A DNA stretch of 64,000 nt from an uncultured Bacteroidales bacterium (GTDB taxonomy: Bacteria; Bacteroidota; Bacteroidia; Bacteroidales; UBA932), in NCBI GenBank assembly GCA_949294195.1, contig CASFGK010000008.1, forward strand, positions 62,001 to 126,000, written 5' to 3'. Every line of letters begins with the position of its first letter. Position 1 is the stretch's first letter. Under the pieces are notes generated by a model. That model worked only from the letters and a program-made list of their open reading frames with translations. It made no database searches and was not told the origin of the DNA. Made by a program: the position numbers and the translations under genes. This document shows positions 18,061 to 26,225 of this stretch, in pieces.

Positions 18061-19635
18061 ATGAACAGACAACATATAGCCCTTGCTCTGCTTACGCCGG
18101 TGGCTTTATCTCCCGCCAGGGGAGCTTCGGTTTCCGAAAGAGACACCGGGACGGAGGACAGGTCTCTTCCAAATGTCATCATCATCTATGCCGATGACCT
18201 CGGATACGGTGACCTCGAATGTTATGGGGCAAAGAATGTCAGGACACCCAATGTCAACAGGCTGGCAAGTGAAGGTATCCGCTTTACCAATGCCCATGCC
18301 ACCGCTTCCACCAGTACTCCTTCCCGCTATTCGCTTCTTACCGGAGAGTATGCATGGCGCAGGCCGGGAACGGACGTGGCGCCTGGCGATGCCGGAATGA
18401 TCATCCGTCCCGAGCAGTATACTATGGCGGATATGTTCAGAAGCGCAGGATACGCGACTGCAGCTATAGGCAAGTGGCATCTCGGTCTCGGAGACAAGAC
18501 CGGAGAGCAGGACTGGAATGCCCCTCTTCCTGCCGCTCTCGGAGATTTGGGGTTTGACTACCATTATATTATGGCGGCAACGGCAGACAGGGTACCTTGC
18601 GTGTTCATTGAAAACGGCATGGTTGCCGACTATGATCCGTCGGCCCCTATCGAGGTCAGCTACAGGCAGAACTTTCCCGGGGAACCGACAGGGAAAGACA
18701 ACCCGGAGCTTCTGTACAACCTTAAACCGAGTCACGGACATGATATGTCCATAATAAACGGTATAAGCCGTATAGGATATATGAAAGGCGGAGGCAAGGC
18801 ACTGTGGAAAGACGAGAACATTGCGGATTCGATAACTGTCCATGCCATAAACTTCATTACAGAACATAAGGACGGGCCGTTTTTCATGTACTTTGCGACA
18901 AATGACGTACATGTGCCGCGCTTTCCTCATGAACGCTTCCGGGGCAGGAATCCGATGGGGCTTCGGGGCGATGCGATAGTGCAGTTTGACTGGAGTGTCG
19001 GGCAGATCATGGATGCCCTTGACAGACTTGGACTGGCCGAGAACACTCTGGTTATCCTTTCAAGTGACAACGGCCCTGTCGTTGATGACGGCTATGATGA
19101 CAAGGCGGAAGAACTCCTGAACGGTCACAAGCCATCCGGACCGTGGCGCGGTTACAAATACAGTGCATTCGAGGGTGGAACTGCAATTCCTGCAATAGTC
19201 CGCTGGCCTGCCGTGATACGGAAGCCTGGAGAGTCTGATGTCCTGATGTCCCAGATCGACTGGCTGGCGTCCCTGGCATCGCTGGTGAATGCCAGGATTC
19301 CTGAAGGAGGTGCTCCGGACAGCTGGGACCGGCTGGGGAACTTGATAGGGACGGATAGGTCGGACCGTCCGTGGATCGTGGAGTTTTCATCTTCACATGC
19401 CCTTTCAGTGAGGGCCGGAAAGTGGAAATACATTGAACCGAATGACGGTTCGCCGATGATCACATGGGGACCTGAAATAGAAACGGGCAATAGCCATTTG
19501 CCGCAGCTGTATGAAATGGATAAGGTTGTCGAGCAGGAGAATGTCGCTTCCGAATACCCGGAAGTGCTTTTCGGACTGCAGTCGCTGCTCAGGAAGATAA
19601 AGTCCGGGAGCGCTACTGTGGAAGATGTCCTGTAA
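18061..19635 (+). CDS. Secreted serine-type sulfatase (alkaline-phosphatase superfamily)
   Basis: A 524-residue family S1 sulfatase that removes sulfate esters from glycans. A signal peptide spans about residues 1-22. The metal site begins with NVIIIYADDLGYGD (Asp45-Asp46). The maturation signature is S85-T-P-S-R89 followed by YSLLTG, so the catalytic formylglycine comes from serine, which needs the radical enzyme anSME; no anSME gene is in the window. GKWHLG, NDVHVPRFPH and SSDNGP supply further active-site residues. The substrate cannot be read from sequence. It is unusual in lying alone behind floA, outside the PUL. A strong terminator follows 10 bases after the stop. Confidence 0.93.
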   Translation: MNRQHIALALLTPVALSPARGASVSERDTGTEDRSLPNVIIIYADDLGYGDLECYGAKNVRTPNVNRLASEGIRFTNAHATASTSTPSRYSLLTGEYAWRRPGTDVAPGDAGMIIRPEQYTMADMFRSAGYATAAIGKWHLGLGDKTGEQDWNAPLPAALGDLGFDYHYIMAATADRVPCVFIENGMVADYDPSAPIEVSYRQNFPGEPTGKDNPELLYNLKPSHGHDMSIINGISRIGYMKGGGKALWKDENIADSITVHAINFITEHKDGPFFMYFATNDVHVPRFPHERFRGRNPMGLRGDAIVQFDWSVGQIMDALDRLGLAENTLVILSSDNGPVVDDGYDDKAEELLNGHKPSGPWRGYKYSAFEGGTAIPAIVRWPAVIRKPGESDVLMSQIDWLASLASLVNARIPEGGAPDSWDRLGNLIGTDRSDRPWIVEFSSSHALSVRAGKWKYIEPNDGSPMITWGPEIETGNSHLPQLYEMDKVVEQENVASEYPEVLFGLQSLLRKIKSGSATVEDVL

Positions 19636-19644
19636 TGTATTGTG

Positions 19645-19682
19645 CAGGATGCCGTCCCGGAAAGCTCCGGGACGGCATCCTG
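19645..19682 (+). terminator. Intrinsic terminator after the floA-sulfatase unit
   Basis: A perfect 16-bp GC-rich stem (CAGGATGCCGTCCCGG and its complement) with a 6-base loop, followed by GACTTTT. It separates this unit from tRNA-Ser. Confidence 0.85.
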
Positions 19683-19701
19683 TGACTTTTAGTGAAAATT
19701 A

Positions 19702-19733
19702 TTTGGTTAAACAGAAGATTTGAATTACCTTTG
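19702..19733 (+). promoter_or_regulatory. Promoter of tRNA-Ser: TTTG, 20 bp, TACCTTTG
   Basis: A textbook Bacteroidetes promoter: -33 TTTG at 19702-19705, a 20-bp spacer and -7 TACCTTTG at 19726-19733. It lies about 70 bases upstream of the mature tRNA 5' end, so the precursor has a leader. Confidence 0.8.
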
Positions 19734-19804
19734 TCATCCTGATTTTCCAGCACCGCAGTTTTTATGGTGTTTCTGGGAAGTCCGGAAGCCGGAGACGGGA
19801 CACT

Positions 19805-19892
19805 GGTGAGATGGGTGAGTGGCTTAAACCAGCAGTTTGCTAAACTGCCGTACGGGATTACCGTACCGGGGGTTCGAATCCCCCTCTCACCG
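19805..19892 (+). tRNA. tRNA-Ser, anticodon GCT
   Basis: An 88-base class II tRNA. The acceptor stem pairs GGTGAGA with TCTCACC, with discriminator G at 19892. The anticodon loop CAGTTTGCTAAACTG gives GCT (reads AGC/AGU). A long variable arm (CGTACGGGATTACCGTACG-type stem) and the T arm GGGGGTTCGAATCCCCC follow. The terminal CCA is not fully encoded. Confidence 0.97.
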
Positions 19893-19899
19893 CAAGAAC

Positions 19900-19947
19900 A
19901 AGAGGTATAAGTGATTGATTTTCAATTTCTTGTACCTCTTTTCTTTT
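19900..19947 (+). terminator. Terminator of tRNA-Ser
   Basis: A 12-bp stem with one G-U pair (AAGAGGTATAAG with CTTGTACCTCTT) and a 17-base loop, followed by TTCTTTT. It begins 8 bases after the tRNA. Confidence 0.75.
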
Positions 19948-20074
19948 GCTTAATCGCCCAATTCAGGCATCAACGGTATTGTTGAGTAAACATTCAATCA
20001 TGGAATTTCTGGCAATTTTTTATAGTTTTTCCGGTACTTTGTTGTCTAACAGGTAAAATTGATCCGGACAGAAT

Positions 20075-20554
20075 ATGGAAAAGAACGAGCAGGAATTTAC
20101 CAGACTGGTGGAAAAGTACAAGAGCACTGTATATGCCGTGTGCTATATGTTTTCCGGCAGCAGGGACGAGCTTGACGACCTGTTTCAGGAAGTCCTTGTG
20201 AAACGGTGGAAAGGGTACGGCTCTTTCCGCGAAGAGTCGGACATCAGGACATGGATTTACAGGGTCAGCCTGAACTGTTGCCTCAATCTTCAGAAAAGAA
20301 AGAAGCGCGAGGCAGGGCATATTCCTCTGAGCATCGATATTGATCCTTTCGAAGACACAAGCGACAGGGCATTGCAGACCCGCAGGCTGTATGCCAGGAT
20401 AAATCGTCTCGGTCTGGTGGACAGGGCGCTGATCCTGCTCTGGCTCGAAGGCATGTCCTACGCCGAGATAGGGGAAATCATCGGCATATCGGTCAAGAAC
20501 GTTTCTTTCCAGCTCTACCGGATCAGGGAAGAACTGAAGAAAATGACAATCTAA
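20075..20554 (+). CDS. ECF-type RNA polymerase sigma factor
   Basis: The 159-residue protein has sigma region 2 (AVCYMFSGSRDELDDLFQEVLVKRW...DIRTWIYRVSLN) and region 4 (LILLWLEGMSYAEIGEIIGISVKNVSFQLYRI), with regions 1.1 and 3 absent, as in extracytoplasmic-function sigma factors. It would direct RNA polymerase to a small regulon. The next gene, 12 bases downstream, encodes a membrane protein with a cytoplasmic N-terminal helix; this may serve as its anti-sigma partner, although it has no recognisable anti-sigma domain. No clear -7 box lies in the gap upstream; the closest is GTACTTTG near 20033. Confidence 0.92.
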   Translation: MEKNEQEFTRLVEKYKSTVYAVCYMFSGSRDELDDLFQEVLVKRWKGYGSFREESDIRTWIYRVSLNCCLNLQKRKKREAGHIPLSIDIDPFEDTSDRALQTRRLYARINRLGLVDRALILLWLEGMSYAEIGEIIGISVKNVSFQLYRIREELKKMTI

Positions 20555-20566
20555 AAACCACAGACT

Positions 20567-21163
20567 ATGCAGGACGGAAAAATATTCGGTTCAGAGGAGC
20601 TGGAACAGATGCGTCTCCAATACGCCAGCCTCAAGGAAGACCTCGAAAAGCAGAAAATCATAAACGGAAGAATGATGGAAAGCGTGTTCCGCAAGAATGT
20701 CGGGATACTGGATGCAGACAGGAAAATAGGGATAGCCGGCGGTCTTGCGGCGATACCATTCGTGTTTGCGGTATGTATCATACAGGGGTTGGATATGTGG
20801 ATAGCCGTAGTTCTCGGTGCGGGATTCCTGGCCCAGGCGGTTTGCTATCTGATATTGTACCGACGTCTGGGCCCAGTCGGAAACGGGCAGGCCAATGTCC
20901 TGGAAACTGCCGTAGGCATAAGAAAGTTCAGAAAAGGGTATATAGTTGTCAATACAGCCCTTTGGGTGCTTGTTCTGACAGTTTTCGTAGTAATGGGCGT
21001 GGACATATACCATGCATGGAGCCCTCCTGTCAAGGGACTTGCCGCTGTCGGCATTCTGTGTGTGATAGCCCTTGCTGCAATGTTTGCCGAATATTTGTAT
21101 GGACGGCGGATCCTCAAAGCGTGCGATGGGATAATAAGGAGGCTGGAGGAAGGGGCTTGCTGA
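20567..21163 (+). CDS. Membrane protein next to ECF sigma factor, possible anti-sigma partner
   Basis: The 198-residue protein is of unknown family. Residues 1-45 are charged and likely helical or coiled (EELEQMRLQYASLKEDLEKQ). Four hydrophobic segments follow, at about 61-80, 82-102, 126-148 and 156-175, with a basic/acidic tail. Bacteroidetes often place such four-segment proteins directly behind an ECF sigma gene. Its cytoplasmic N-terminal helix could hold the sigma factor at the membrane, but no known anti-sigma motif (such as HxxxCxxC) is present. It is probably co-transcribed with the sigma gene (12-base gap) and ends at a strong terminator. Confidence 0.7.
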   Translation: MQDGKIFGSEELEQMRLQYASLKEDLEKQKIINGRMMESVFRKNVGILDADRKIGIAGGLAAIPFVFAVCIIQGLDMWIAVVLGAGFLAQAVCYLILYRRLGPVGNGQANVLETAVGIRKFRKGYIVVNTALWVLVLTVFVVMGVDIYHAWSPPVKGLAAVGILCVIALAAMFAEYLYGRRILKACDGIIRRLEEGAC

Positions 21164-21172
21164 TTTTCGAAA

Positions 21173-21224
21173 CAGGCACAAAAAAAATACGGCAGTCCTG
21201 TCTGCCGTATTTTTTTTGTGCCTG
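21173..21224. terminator. Bidirectional terminator
   Basis: A perfect 23-bp stem, CAGGCACA, eight A, TACGGCAG and its complement, around a 6-base loop (TCCTGT). It sits between the convergent membrane-protein gene and the P-type ATPase gene, and its T8/A8 tracts suit both strands. Confidence 0.85.
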
Positions 21225-21296
21225 CATTGACAGATTTCTCGACCGAGCCAGTCGGCTGTGCTTGAAATTACTGTCACTGCCGATCATATCTGACTG

Positions 21297-23936
21297 TCAT
21301 TTCCCGTTCCATTTCAGGGCCTTGAACAGTTCCACGACTACCAGCGGCACAAGTGCCAGTCCGAGGATCGTAAGCCACTGTTCGCAGCCGAGATGCGCGA
21401 AGCCGAAAGCTTTCGCGAAGGCAGGGATGAGGAGTACCGCGGCTGAGAACGCCAGCGACATGAACAGAGCGAAAATCAGAGGTTTGTTCTGCAGGGGGTT
21501 AAATTTGAATCGGGATTCGGTGTTTGAATGAAGGTTGCCTGCATGCACGAGTTTGGCCGCTATGAGTGACGTGAATGCCATAGTCTGGCCGAGGGCTTCG
21601 GCTGCAGAAGCATCGCCTGTGAACAGTTCCATTCCCATTTTTTTCCCTATGAGGAATGCTGCAAGAGTGATTGCTCCCATCATGACACCCTGATAGCTTA
21701 TCCTCCATATCATGCCTTTGTCCATGAACTGCTTGCCTGCGCCGCGCGGGCTTTTTTTCATGATATCCTTGGCTGCAGGATCCAGACTCAGCGCCAGTGC
21801 AGGGAAGGTCTCGCTTACCAGGTTTATCCACAGGATGTGGATCGGAAGGAGGGGAATACCCATGTTGAGTATGGATGTCACGAAGAGCAGAAGGACTTCT
21901 CCCAGGTTGGTGGACAGGAGGAAGAGTATGGTCTTCAGTATGTTGTCATAAATTCGGCGACCTTCGGAAACAGCTGATACGATGGTAACGAAGTTATCAT
22001 CCGAGAGTATCATGTCAGAAGCGTCCTTGGCTACTTCAGTTCCTGTAATACCCATGGAAACTCCGATGTCGGCCTGTTTGAGGGCCGGGGCATCGTTCAC
22101 ACCGTCACCTGTCATTGCTACAATCTGCCCTTTCTTCTGCCATGCAGTCACGATTTTCACTTTCTGTTCAGGGGCAATGCGTGCGTAGACGGAATATTTT
22201 TCCACATTCTCATCGAACTCTTCCTCGCTGAGTTTCTCAAGGTCTGTACCTGTGATTGCCATATCTCCTTCGCGGAAAATGCCGATTTTGGATGCGATTG
22301 CCAGAGCTGTAGCTTTATGGTCGCCGGTTATCATCACTGTTCTGATACCTGCGTCTCGGCATTCCTGGATAGCTCCTATCACTTCTTCCCTTTCAGGATC
22401 GATCATTCCGGTGATACCCACGAAGATAAGGTCTTTTTCCACTTCTTCCATGCCGGAAGATACCTTGTCTGTAGGGCGGTAAGCCATGGCGAGTACCCGC
22501 AGTGCGGAGTCGGCCATCTTCTGGTTTAGGGACTGGAGGTCGGAAATATCTTTCGCTGTAATGGCACGGATACCGTCAGCGGTCTCTATTTTCGTACAGA
22601 CGGACAGTACCTCATCAAGACCTCCCTTTGTGTTTATCTGAAGAGTTCCGTCCTGCATGCGGTTGATTGTAGACATCCTTTTGCGGGACGAGTCGAATGC
22701 AACCTCTCCTTCGCGCGGACATGCGGCATCCAGTTCGCTCTTGATTACTCCGTTCTTTGCCCCGAGGTCAATGAGTGCGATTTCGGTAGGATCGCCGACT
22801 CGTGTTATGCCGCCTTCATTGTTCTTGACCTCCTTGGCATCGCAGCATAGGACGGAAACAGTCACCAACCTGTCAAGCTTTCCGCTTACTGCATGCTCCT
22901 CCACTACGGTCATCTGGTTTTTGGTCAGTGTACCTGTCTTGTCTGAGCAGATGACAGTCGTACAGCCCAGTGTCTCCACGGACGGCAGTTTGCGGATAAT
23001 CGCATTGTGCTTTACCATACGGCGTACGCCCATGGAAAGTATGATGGTGGAAATTGCCGGAAGACCCTCAGGAATAGCTCCTACCGCCAAAGAGACTGCG
23101 ACCATGAGCATACTTATAAGCGGCCTGCCGTACAGAATTCCTATGACGAAGATGACCACGCATATAAGCACTGCTGCCGTACCTATCACTTTACCGAGCT
23201 TTTCCAGCCGGACCTGCATAGGGGTCTGGGTATCGGAGTCCTTGTCAAGCATGTCGGCAATTTTTCCGATTTCCGTATTCATTCCTGTTCCTACGACAAT
23301 ACCTTTTCCGTGTCCGAATGTCACTACACCGCTGGAAAATGCCATGTTGACCCTGTCGCCAAGCGGAATGTCTTCGCTATCAAGTGTGTCAGGATTCTTT
23401 TCCACAGGAACGGATTCGCCCGTCATGGAAGATTCCTGGATACTCATGCTGTATGATTCGGTGATCCTTATGTCGGCAGGGACTATATCTCCCACTTCGA
23501 GTTCGACGACATCTCCGGGAACCACATCTTCCACATTCACGACCATCGCCTCTCCTCCTCTGACAACTTTGGCCATCGGAGCCGCCATTTTCTTAAGGGA
23601 TTCAAGTGATTTCTGGGCTTTAAGTTCCTGATATGCTCCGATAAATGCATTGAGAAGCAATATCCCCATTATAATATATGTGTCCAGCAGACCTTCTCCT
23701 GTCTTGATGCCCATCACTCCGGAAATGACTGCGGCTATGATGAGCAGTATGATCATGAAACTCTTGAACTGGGAGATGAACATGGCCAGAAATGACCTGT
23801 TTTTTTTCTGGACGAGGGAGTTTTTCCCGTATTTTTCGATTCTTTTCTGGATTTCTTCGGGCTTCAGCCCCGAGAACGGGTCGGTTTCCAGACCCTGTGC
23901 GACTTCTTCAATCGACTGGTTGTAGAAAGGTGTCAT
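21297..23936 (-). CDS. Calcium-type P2 cation-translocating ATPase
   Basis: An 879-residue P-type ATPase of the SERCA/PMCA-like group, expected to export Ca2+ (or a related cation) at ATP cost. The actuator motif TGES is at 172-175 and the phosphorylated Asp332 lies in DKTGTLT. MITGDH, MTGDGVNDAPAL and the usual N-domain motifs are present. Transport-site residues resemble SERCA: IPEGLP in segment 4 (Glu290), NLGEV in segment 5 (Asn and Glu) and LWINLVSETFPALAL in segment 6, where the SERCA Thr-Asp pair is replaced by Ser-Glu. Having ligands in both segments 5 and 6 suggests two ion sites, though the Ser-Glu change makes stoichiometry uncertain. It lies 57 bases after a small membrane-protein gene and likely shares its promoter. 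Confidence 0.93.
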   Translation of the reverse strand: MTPFYNQSIEEVAQGLETDPFSGLKPEEIQKRIEKYGKNSLVQKKNRSFLAMFISQFKSFMIILLIIAAVISGVMGIKTGEGLLDTYIIMGILLLNAFIGAYQELKAQKSLESLKKMAAPMAKVVRGGEAMVVNVEDVVPGDVVELEVGDIVPADIRITESYSMSIQESSMTGESVPVEKNPDTLDSEDIPLGDRVNMAFSSGVVTFGHGKGIVVGTGMNTEIGKIADMLDKDSDTQTPMQVRLEKLGKVIGTAAVLICVVIFVIGILYGRPLISMLMVAVSLAVGAIPEGLPAISTIILSMGVRRMVKHNAIIRKLPSVETLGCTTVICSDKTGTLTKNQMTVVEEHAVSGKLDRLVTVSVLCCDAKEVKNNEGGITRVGDPTEIALIDLGAKNGVIKSELDAACPREGEVAFDSSRKRMSTINRMQDGTLQINTKGGLDEVLSVCTKIETADGIRAITAKDISDLQSLNQKMADSALRVLAMAYRPTDKVSSGMEEVEKDLIFVGITGMIDPEREEVIGAIQECRDAGIRTVMITGDHKATALAIASKIGIFREGDMAITGTDLEKLSEEEFDENVEKYSVYARIAPEQKVKIVTAWQKKGQIVAMTGDGVNDAPALKQADIGVSMGITGTEVAKDASDMILSDDNFVTIVSAVSEGRRIYDNILKTILFLLSTNLGEVLLLFVTSILNMGIPLLPIHILWINLVSETFPALALSLDPAAKDIMKKSPRGAGKQFMDKGMIWRISYQGVMMGAITLAAFLIGKKMGMELFTGDASAAEALGQTMAFTSLIAAKLVHAGNLHSNTESRFKFNPLQNKPLIFALFMSLAFSAAVLLIPAFAKAFGFAHLGCEQWLTILGLALVPLVVVELFKALKWNGK

Positions 23937-23993
23937 TTTTCTTGATGAATACTGATTGTGTTTATGTTTAAGATAGATTAATGAATACGATTT

Positions 23994-24383
23994 TTACTTT
24001 TTCCCAGTCAATATGCCCACAAGCCTGTTTACGGCTCCTACAGTGAACAGCCATATTGCCGCCTGCGAGAAGGCGTCCGGCTTGCCGTCAATCAGGAAAT
24101 AAATGTTTGCCAGCCAGAACGCGCAGCATGCGATGACAAATATCTGGACTCCAAGGGCGATCCTGCGCGTAAGCGGTGTCTGTCCCAGCATCGCTTTCAG
24201 GTTATAGGCGATTCCGAGCGGCCCTGTCATCATCACCATCCAAGATAGTGTCTGCCCGTCCAGCGTGAACCTGTCCGTATCGATAAACTGTGAATAATAT
24301 GTCATGCCGAGTCCGAACAGGAACAGCGCGGCATAGATTGCCGTGCTTATTATATAGGTGATTTTTGCTTTTTTCTGATCCAT
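23994..24383 (-). CDS. Small four-segment membrane protein of unknown function
   Basis: The 129-residue protein has hydrophobic segments at about residues 9-29, 45-65, 77-95 and 103-123 and a lysine-rich N-terminal tail (MDQKKAK). No family was recognised. It is the first gene of a likely two-gene unit with the Ca2+-type ATPase, under a strong promoter, which hints at a role near that transporter, but the sequence shows no direct sign of this. Confidence 0.7.
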   Translation of the reverse strand: MDQKKAKITYIISTAIYAALFLFGLGMTYYSQFIDTDRFTLDGQTLSWMVMMTGPLGIAYNLKAMLGQTPLTRRIALGVQIFVIACCAFWLANIYFLIDGKPDAFSQAAIWLFTVGAVNRLVGILTGKK

Positions 24384-24409
24384 AGATCTTATCGTCTCAA
24401 CTGAAAGGC

Positions 24410-24442
24410 CAAATATAGTAAAATTCCATTTTTATTCACAAA
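24410..24442 (-). promoter_or_regulatory. Promoter of the small membrane protein and Ca2+-ATPase genes
   Basis: Minus strand: -33 TTTG at 24439-24442, a 21-bp spacer, and -7 TATATTTG at 24410-24417. This is a near-perfect consensus with a leader of about 22-27 bases. Confidence 0.75.
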
Positions 24443-24480
24443 AAAGACAGGGTTTCCATTAAAAACAAATATGGCTATCC

Positions 24481-24680
24481 GCAAAAATACCCCAAGGTCA
24501 TGCTGAACTGACGACGAACCTCAGGAATAGCCGGACAAGTCCGGCTATTCCTGAGGTGAGAAGGAAGAAAGCCCATAGGGCTAACTCCCTTGTTTCAGCA
24601 TCTGAGGATTTTTTATGTCTGACAGGGATATCCCTCAGATTCCGGCTCAGGTCCGGAATGACCGGAAGGGTGTTTTGTCA
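24481..24680. repeat. Intergenic inverted-repeat cluster (candidate dispersed repeat)
   Basis: Part of a gene-free stretch (24443-24893). It holds an 18-bp perfect hairpin with a 2-base loop at 24519-24556 (CCTCAGGAATAGCCGGAC and complement), a 10-bp palindrome GGGATATCCC at 24625-24634, and the hairpin ATTCCGG/CCGGAAT at 24639-24659, followed by GACCGGAAGGG. No open frame or promoter explains it. Similar CAGATTCCGG...CCGGAATGAC segments occur as intergenic repeats in bacteria, but only one copy is present here. Confidence 0.5.
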
Positions 24681-24753
24681 GGCAGATTTCTCTGTTCAGG
24701 ATTCGTGTTCCGGTTGCAAAAGATAAAATAGGTGTGTTTTCCGGATAATCATG

Positions 24754-24794
24754 ATAAAAGTCAGGAGCGACGGGTCACGTCGGCCCCTGACTTT
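24754..24794 (-). terminator. Terminator downstream of the outer-membrane-type protein gene
   Basis: A stem AAAGTCAGG/CCTGACTTT with an inner GCGACG/CGTCGG-like arm. On the minus strand the hairpin ends in TTTTATC. It lies about 100 bases after the stop at 24894; the intervening bases show no gene. Confidence 0.6.
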
Positions 24795-24893
24795 GCTATG
24801 AAATGAAGGATTACTGTATTGTCAGAAACTTACCGCTACGGTGGAGTCAAGCATGTGGCTTCTGAATGTTTTTGTAAAGGATCCGGGATTACA

Positions 24894-25490
24894 TCAGAAT
24901 TCAATGCAGAGGTTGACTAGACCCGATACATGTGCCTGTTCAAACCACGAAAAATGGCATCTTGCTCCGATTCCGATGTGCCTGGTGATCTTGTAGGTAT
25001 AGCCTGCACTGGCTGCTATACCTACACCATTGGAAAACGGTTGCTGGAAATAGCTCGACTCGGAATTGTCCACCGGCTCGTATGATGTCATGAGTTCCGC
25101 ATCATTTGTGTGGGAGAAGCTCGCACTGGCGCCTATGTGTATCTGATGACGCTCTGTATTCAGAGGGAACCAATATATACTCGGGCCGATATGGAAATAG
25201 TTGTGCAAATGGTCATGGGAGAATGCATTGCTATGTCCTGACACAGAATGGACATAACCGCCTTTCGTATAGCTAAAGCCCAGATCCAGACCGAATCCCC
25301 AGTGCCTGCCGGGCATGTATAGCATCGTCTGCGCGGAGCCGAAGCCTTCTGAAGCATTGTCTGAAGAATAGGCATATCCATATCCGGTCATTATCAGAAA
25401 TCTGTTCATTTTCTCATCAGCCCTGTCTTTTGCCATGCCAGGAAGCGTGCATGACAACAGGAGCAGTGCTATAATATATAGTCGTTTCAT
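24894..25490 (-). CDS. Probable outer-membrane beta-barrel protein
   Basis: The 198-residue protein starts with a signal peptide (about residues 1-20, ending PGMA-KD; a lipobox at Cys14 is an alternative reading). The rest alternates polar and aromatic residues in short strands rich in Gly, Tyr and His (GYGYAYSS, WGFGLDLGFSYT, YFHIGPSIYWFP, IHIGASASFSHT, GVGIAASAGYTY, HIGIGARCHFSWF) and ends in a terminal Phe (NLCIEF), all typical of an 8- to 10-strand barrel. No family was recognised. It follows the broken lipoprotein gene after 9 bases, so the two formed an operon. Confidence 0.7.
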   Translation of the reverse strand: MKRLYIIALLLLSCTLPGMAKDRADEKMNRFLIMTGYGYAYSSDNASEGFGSAQTMLYMPGRHWGFGLDLGFSYTKGGYVHSVSGHSNAFSHDHLHNYFHIGPSIYWFPLNTERHQIHIGASASFSHTNDAELMTSYEPVDNSESSYFQQPFSNGVGIAASAGYTYKITRHIGIGARCHFSWFEQAHVSGLVNLCIEF

Positions 25491-25499
25491 TATAGAATA

Positions 25500-26045
25500 T
25501 TATTTGATTTCAACATCAAATTTAACTGAGCCGGTATTGTATTCTGTCAAATTACCGTTATCATAATACACAAAAGCGTCACCTGCCGGATCATCATTCT
25601 TGAAAAGATGAATATTGACATTCGCCGTAAGTATTTCATTTCCCAGGAAGTCAATGCTGGCAGATATAGTTTTGTCTTTTGCTTCTTTGGAATATCTTAA
25701 TGCATATTTGTAATTGGTACTTGCCTCATCTATATTGAATGTGTTATAGTATATATTCGCTTTTTCCATTGTTAGGATACATTTCATTCTGGCATCTTCT
25801 GCATCATGTATGTTGTCTTCCGCCTTGACGAAACTTTTCATCGAGGCTTCATTATCTCCTGCGTTTTCATGGATGCGGTCCAGATAGTAGAATGTTTTAA
25901 GTTTTTCATCAGGGAATCCAGGGCCCTTTGAGGGGGCTTCGGATATCTATTCTTCTATATTGTCAAGCCGGCTTCCCGTTTCCTGCCTTGCGGAGCAGGA
26001 GCAGATGAGTATGGCCGAAGCGGCAGACAGGATTATTGTTTTCAT
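25500..26045 (-). pseudogene. Lipoprotein gene interrupted by one in-frame TAG
   Basis: Reading from ATG 26045 gives a clear lipoprotein signal (MKTIILSAASAILICSCSAR, lipidation near Cys17), then a TAG stop at codon 33 (25947-25949). The same frame then continues without interruption for 148 more codons to 25500. The downstream part (FYYLDRIHENAGDNEASM... and NIYYNTFNIDEASTNYKYAL) looks like TPR-type helices followed by a beta-rich tail. An internal start at 25841 would give only a signal-less 113-residue fragment. A one-base nonsense change, or a sequencing error, is the simplest explanation. Other genes here stop at TAG normally, so recoding is not supported. A -7 box 30 bases upstream and the intact downstream neighbour suggest recent loss. 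Confidence 0.75.
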
Positions 26046-26074
26046 GTCGTCATGCCCCGATTTGACAGGGCGTG

Positions 26075-26082
26075 CAAAATTA
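26075..26082 (-). promoter_or_regulatory. Putative promoter of the broken lipoprotein/OMP unit, -7 box TAATTTTG
   Basis: Minus-strand TAATTTTG matches TAnnTTTG, 30 bases upstream of the ATG at 26045. No good -33 element was found; the upstream terminator hairpin occupies that place. Confidence 0.45.
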
Positions 26083-26086
26083 TAAA

Positions 26087-26126
26087 AAAAAGAGGGCGGG
26101 TCTGACTTTTGACTCGCCCTCTTTTT
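26087..26126 (-). terminator. Terminator of the OmpA/TPR lipoprotein gene
   Basis: A stem of 12 bp (AAAAAGAGGGCG with CGCCCTCTTTTT), extended by GTC/GAC across one mismatch, ending on the minus strand in TTTTT. Two further hairpins lie between it and the gene: CGTACTCC/GGAGTACG at 26130-26149 and CAAAGAGG/CCTCTTTG at 26169-26204. Confidence 0.75.
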
Positions 26127-26225
26127 ATTCGTACTCCTGATGGAGTACGGTTCTCAATATTCAATTCTCAAAGAGGAAAAATTCCTTTCGGGTCACCCTC
26201 TTTGGAAGTTGTACTGTAAATGTTT

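Noticed and set aside
22657-23631. 324-codon plus-strand frame inside the Ca2+-ATPase gene
   Set aside because: Antisense shadow, Ser/Thr/Pro-rich low-complexity translation without motifs.
25947-25949. Amber recoding (alternative genetic code or pyrrolysine)
   Set aside because: TAG serves as an ordinary stop for other genes here, for example the SUMF1 fusion and GH20 genes, and no recoding element or pyl gene is visible.
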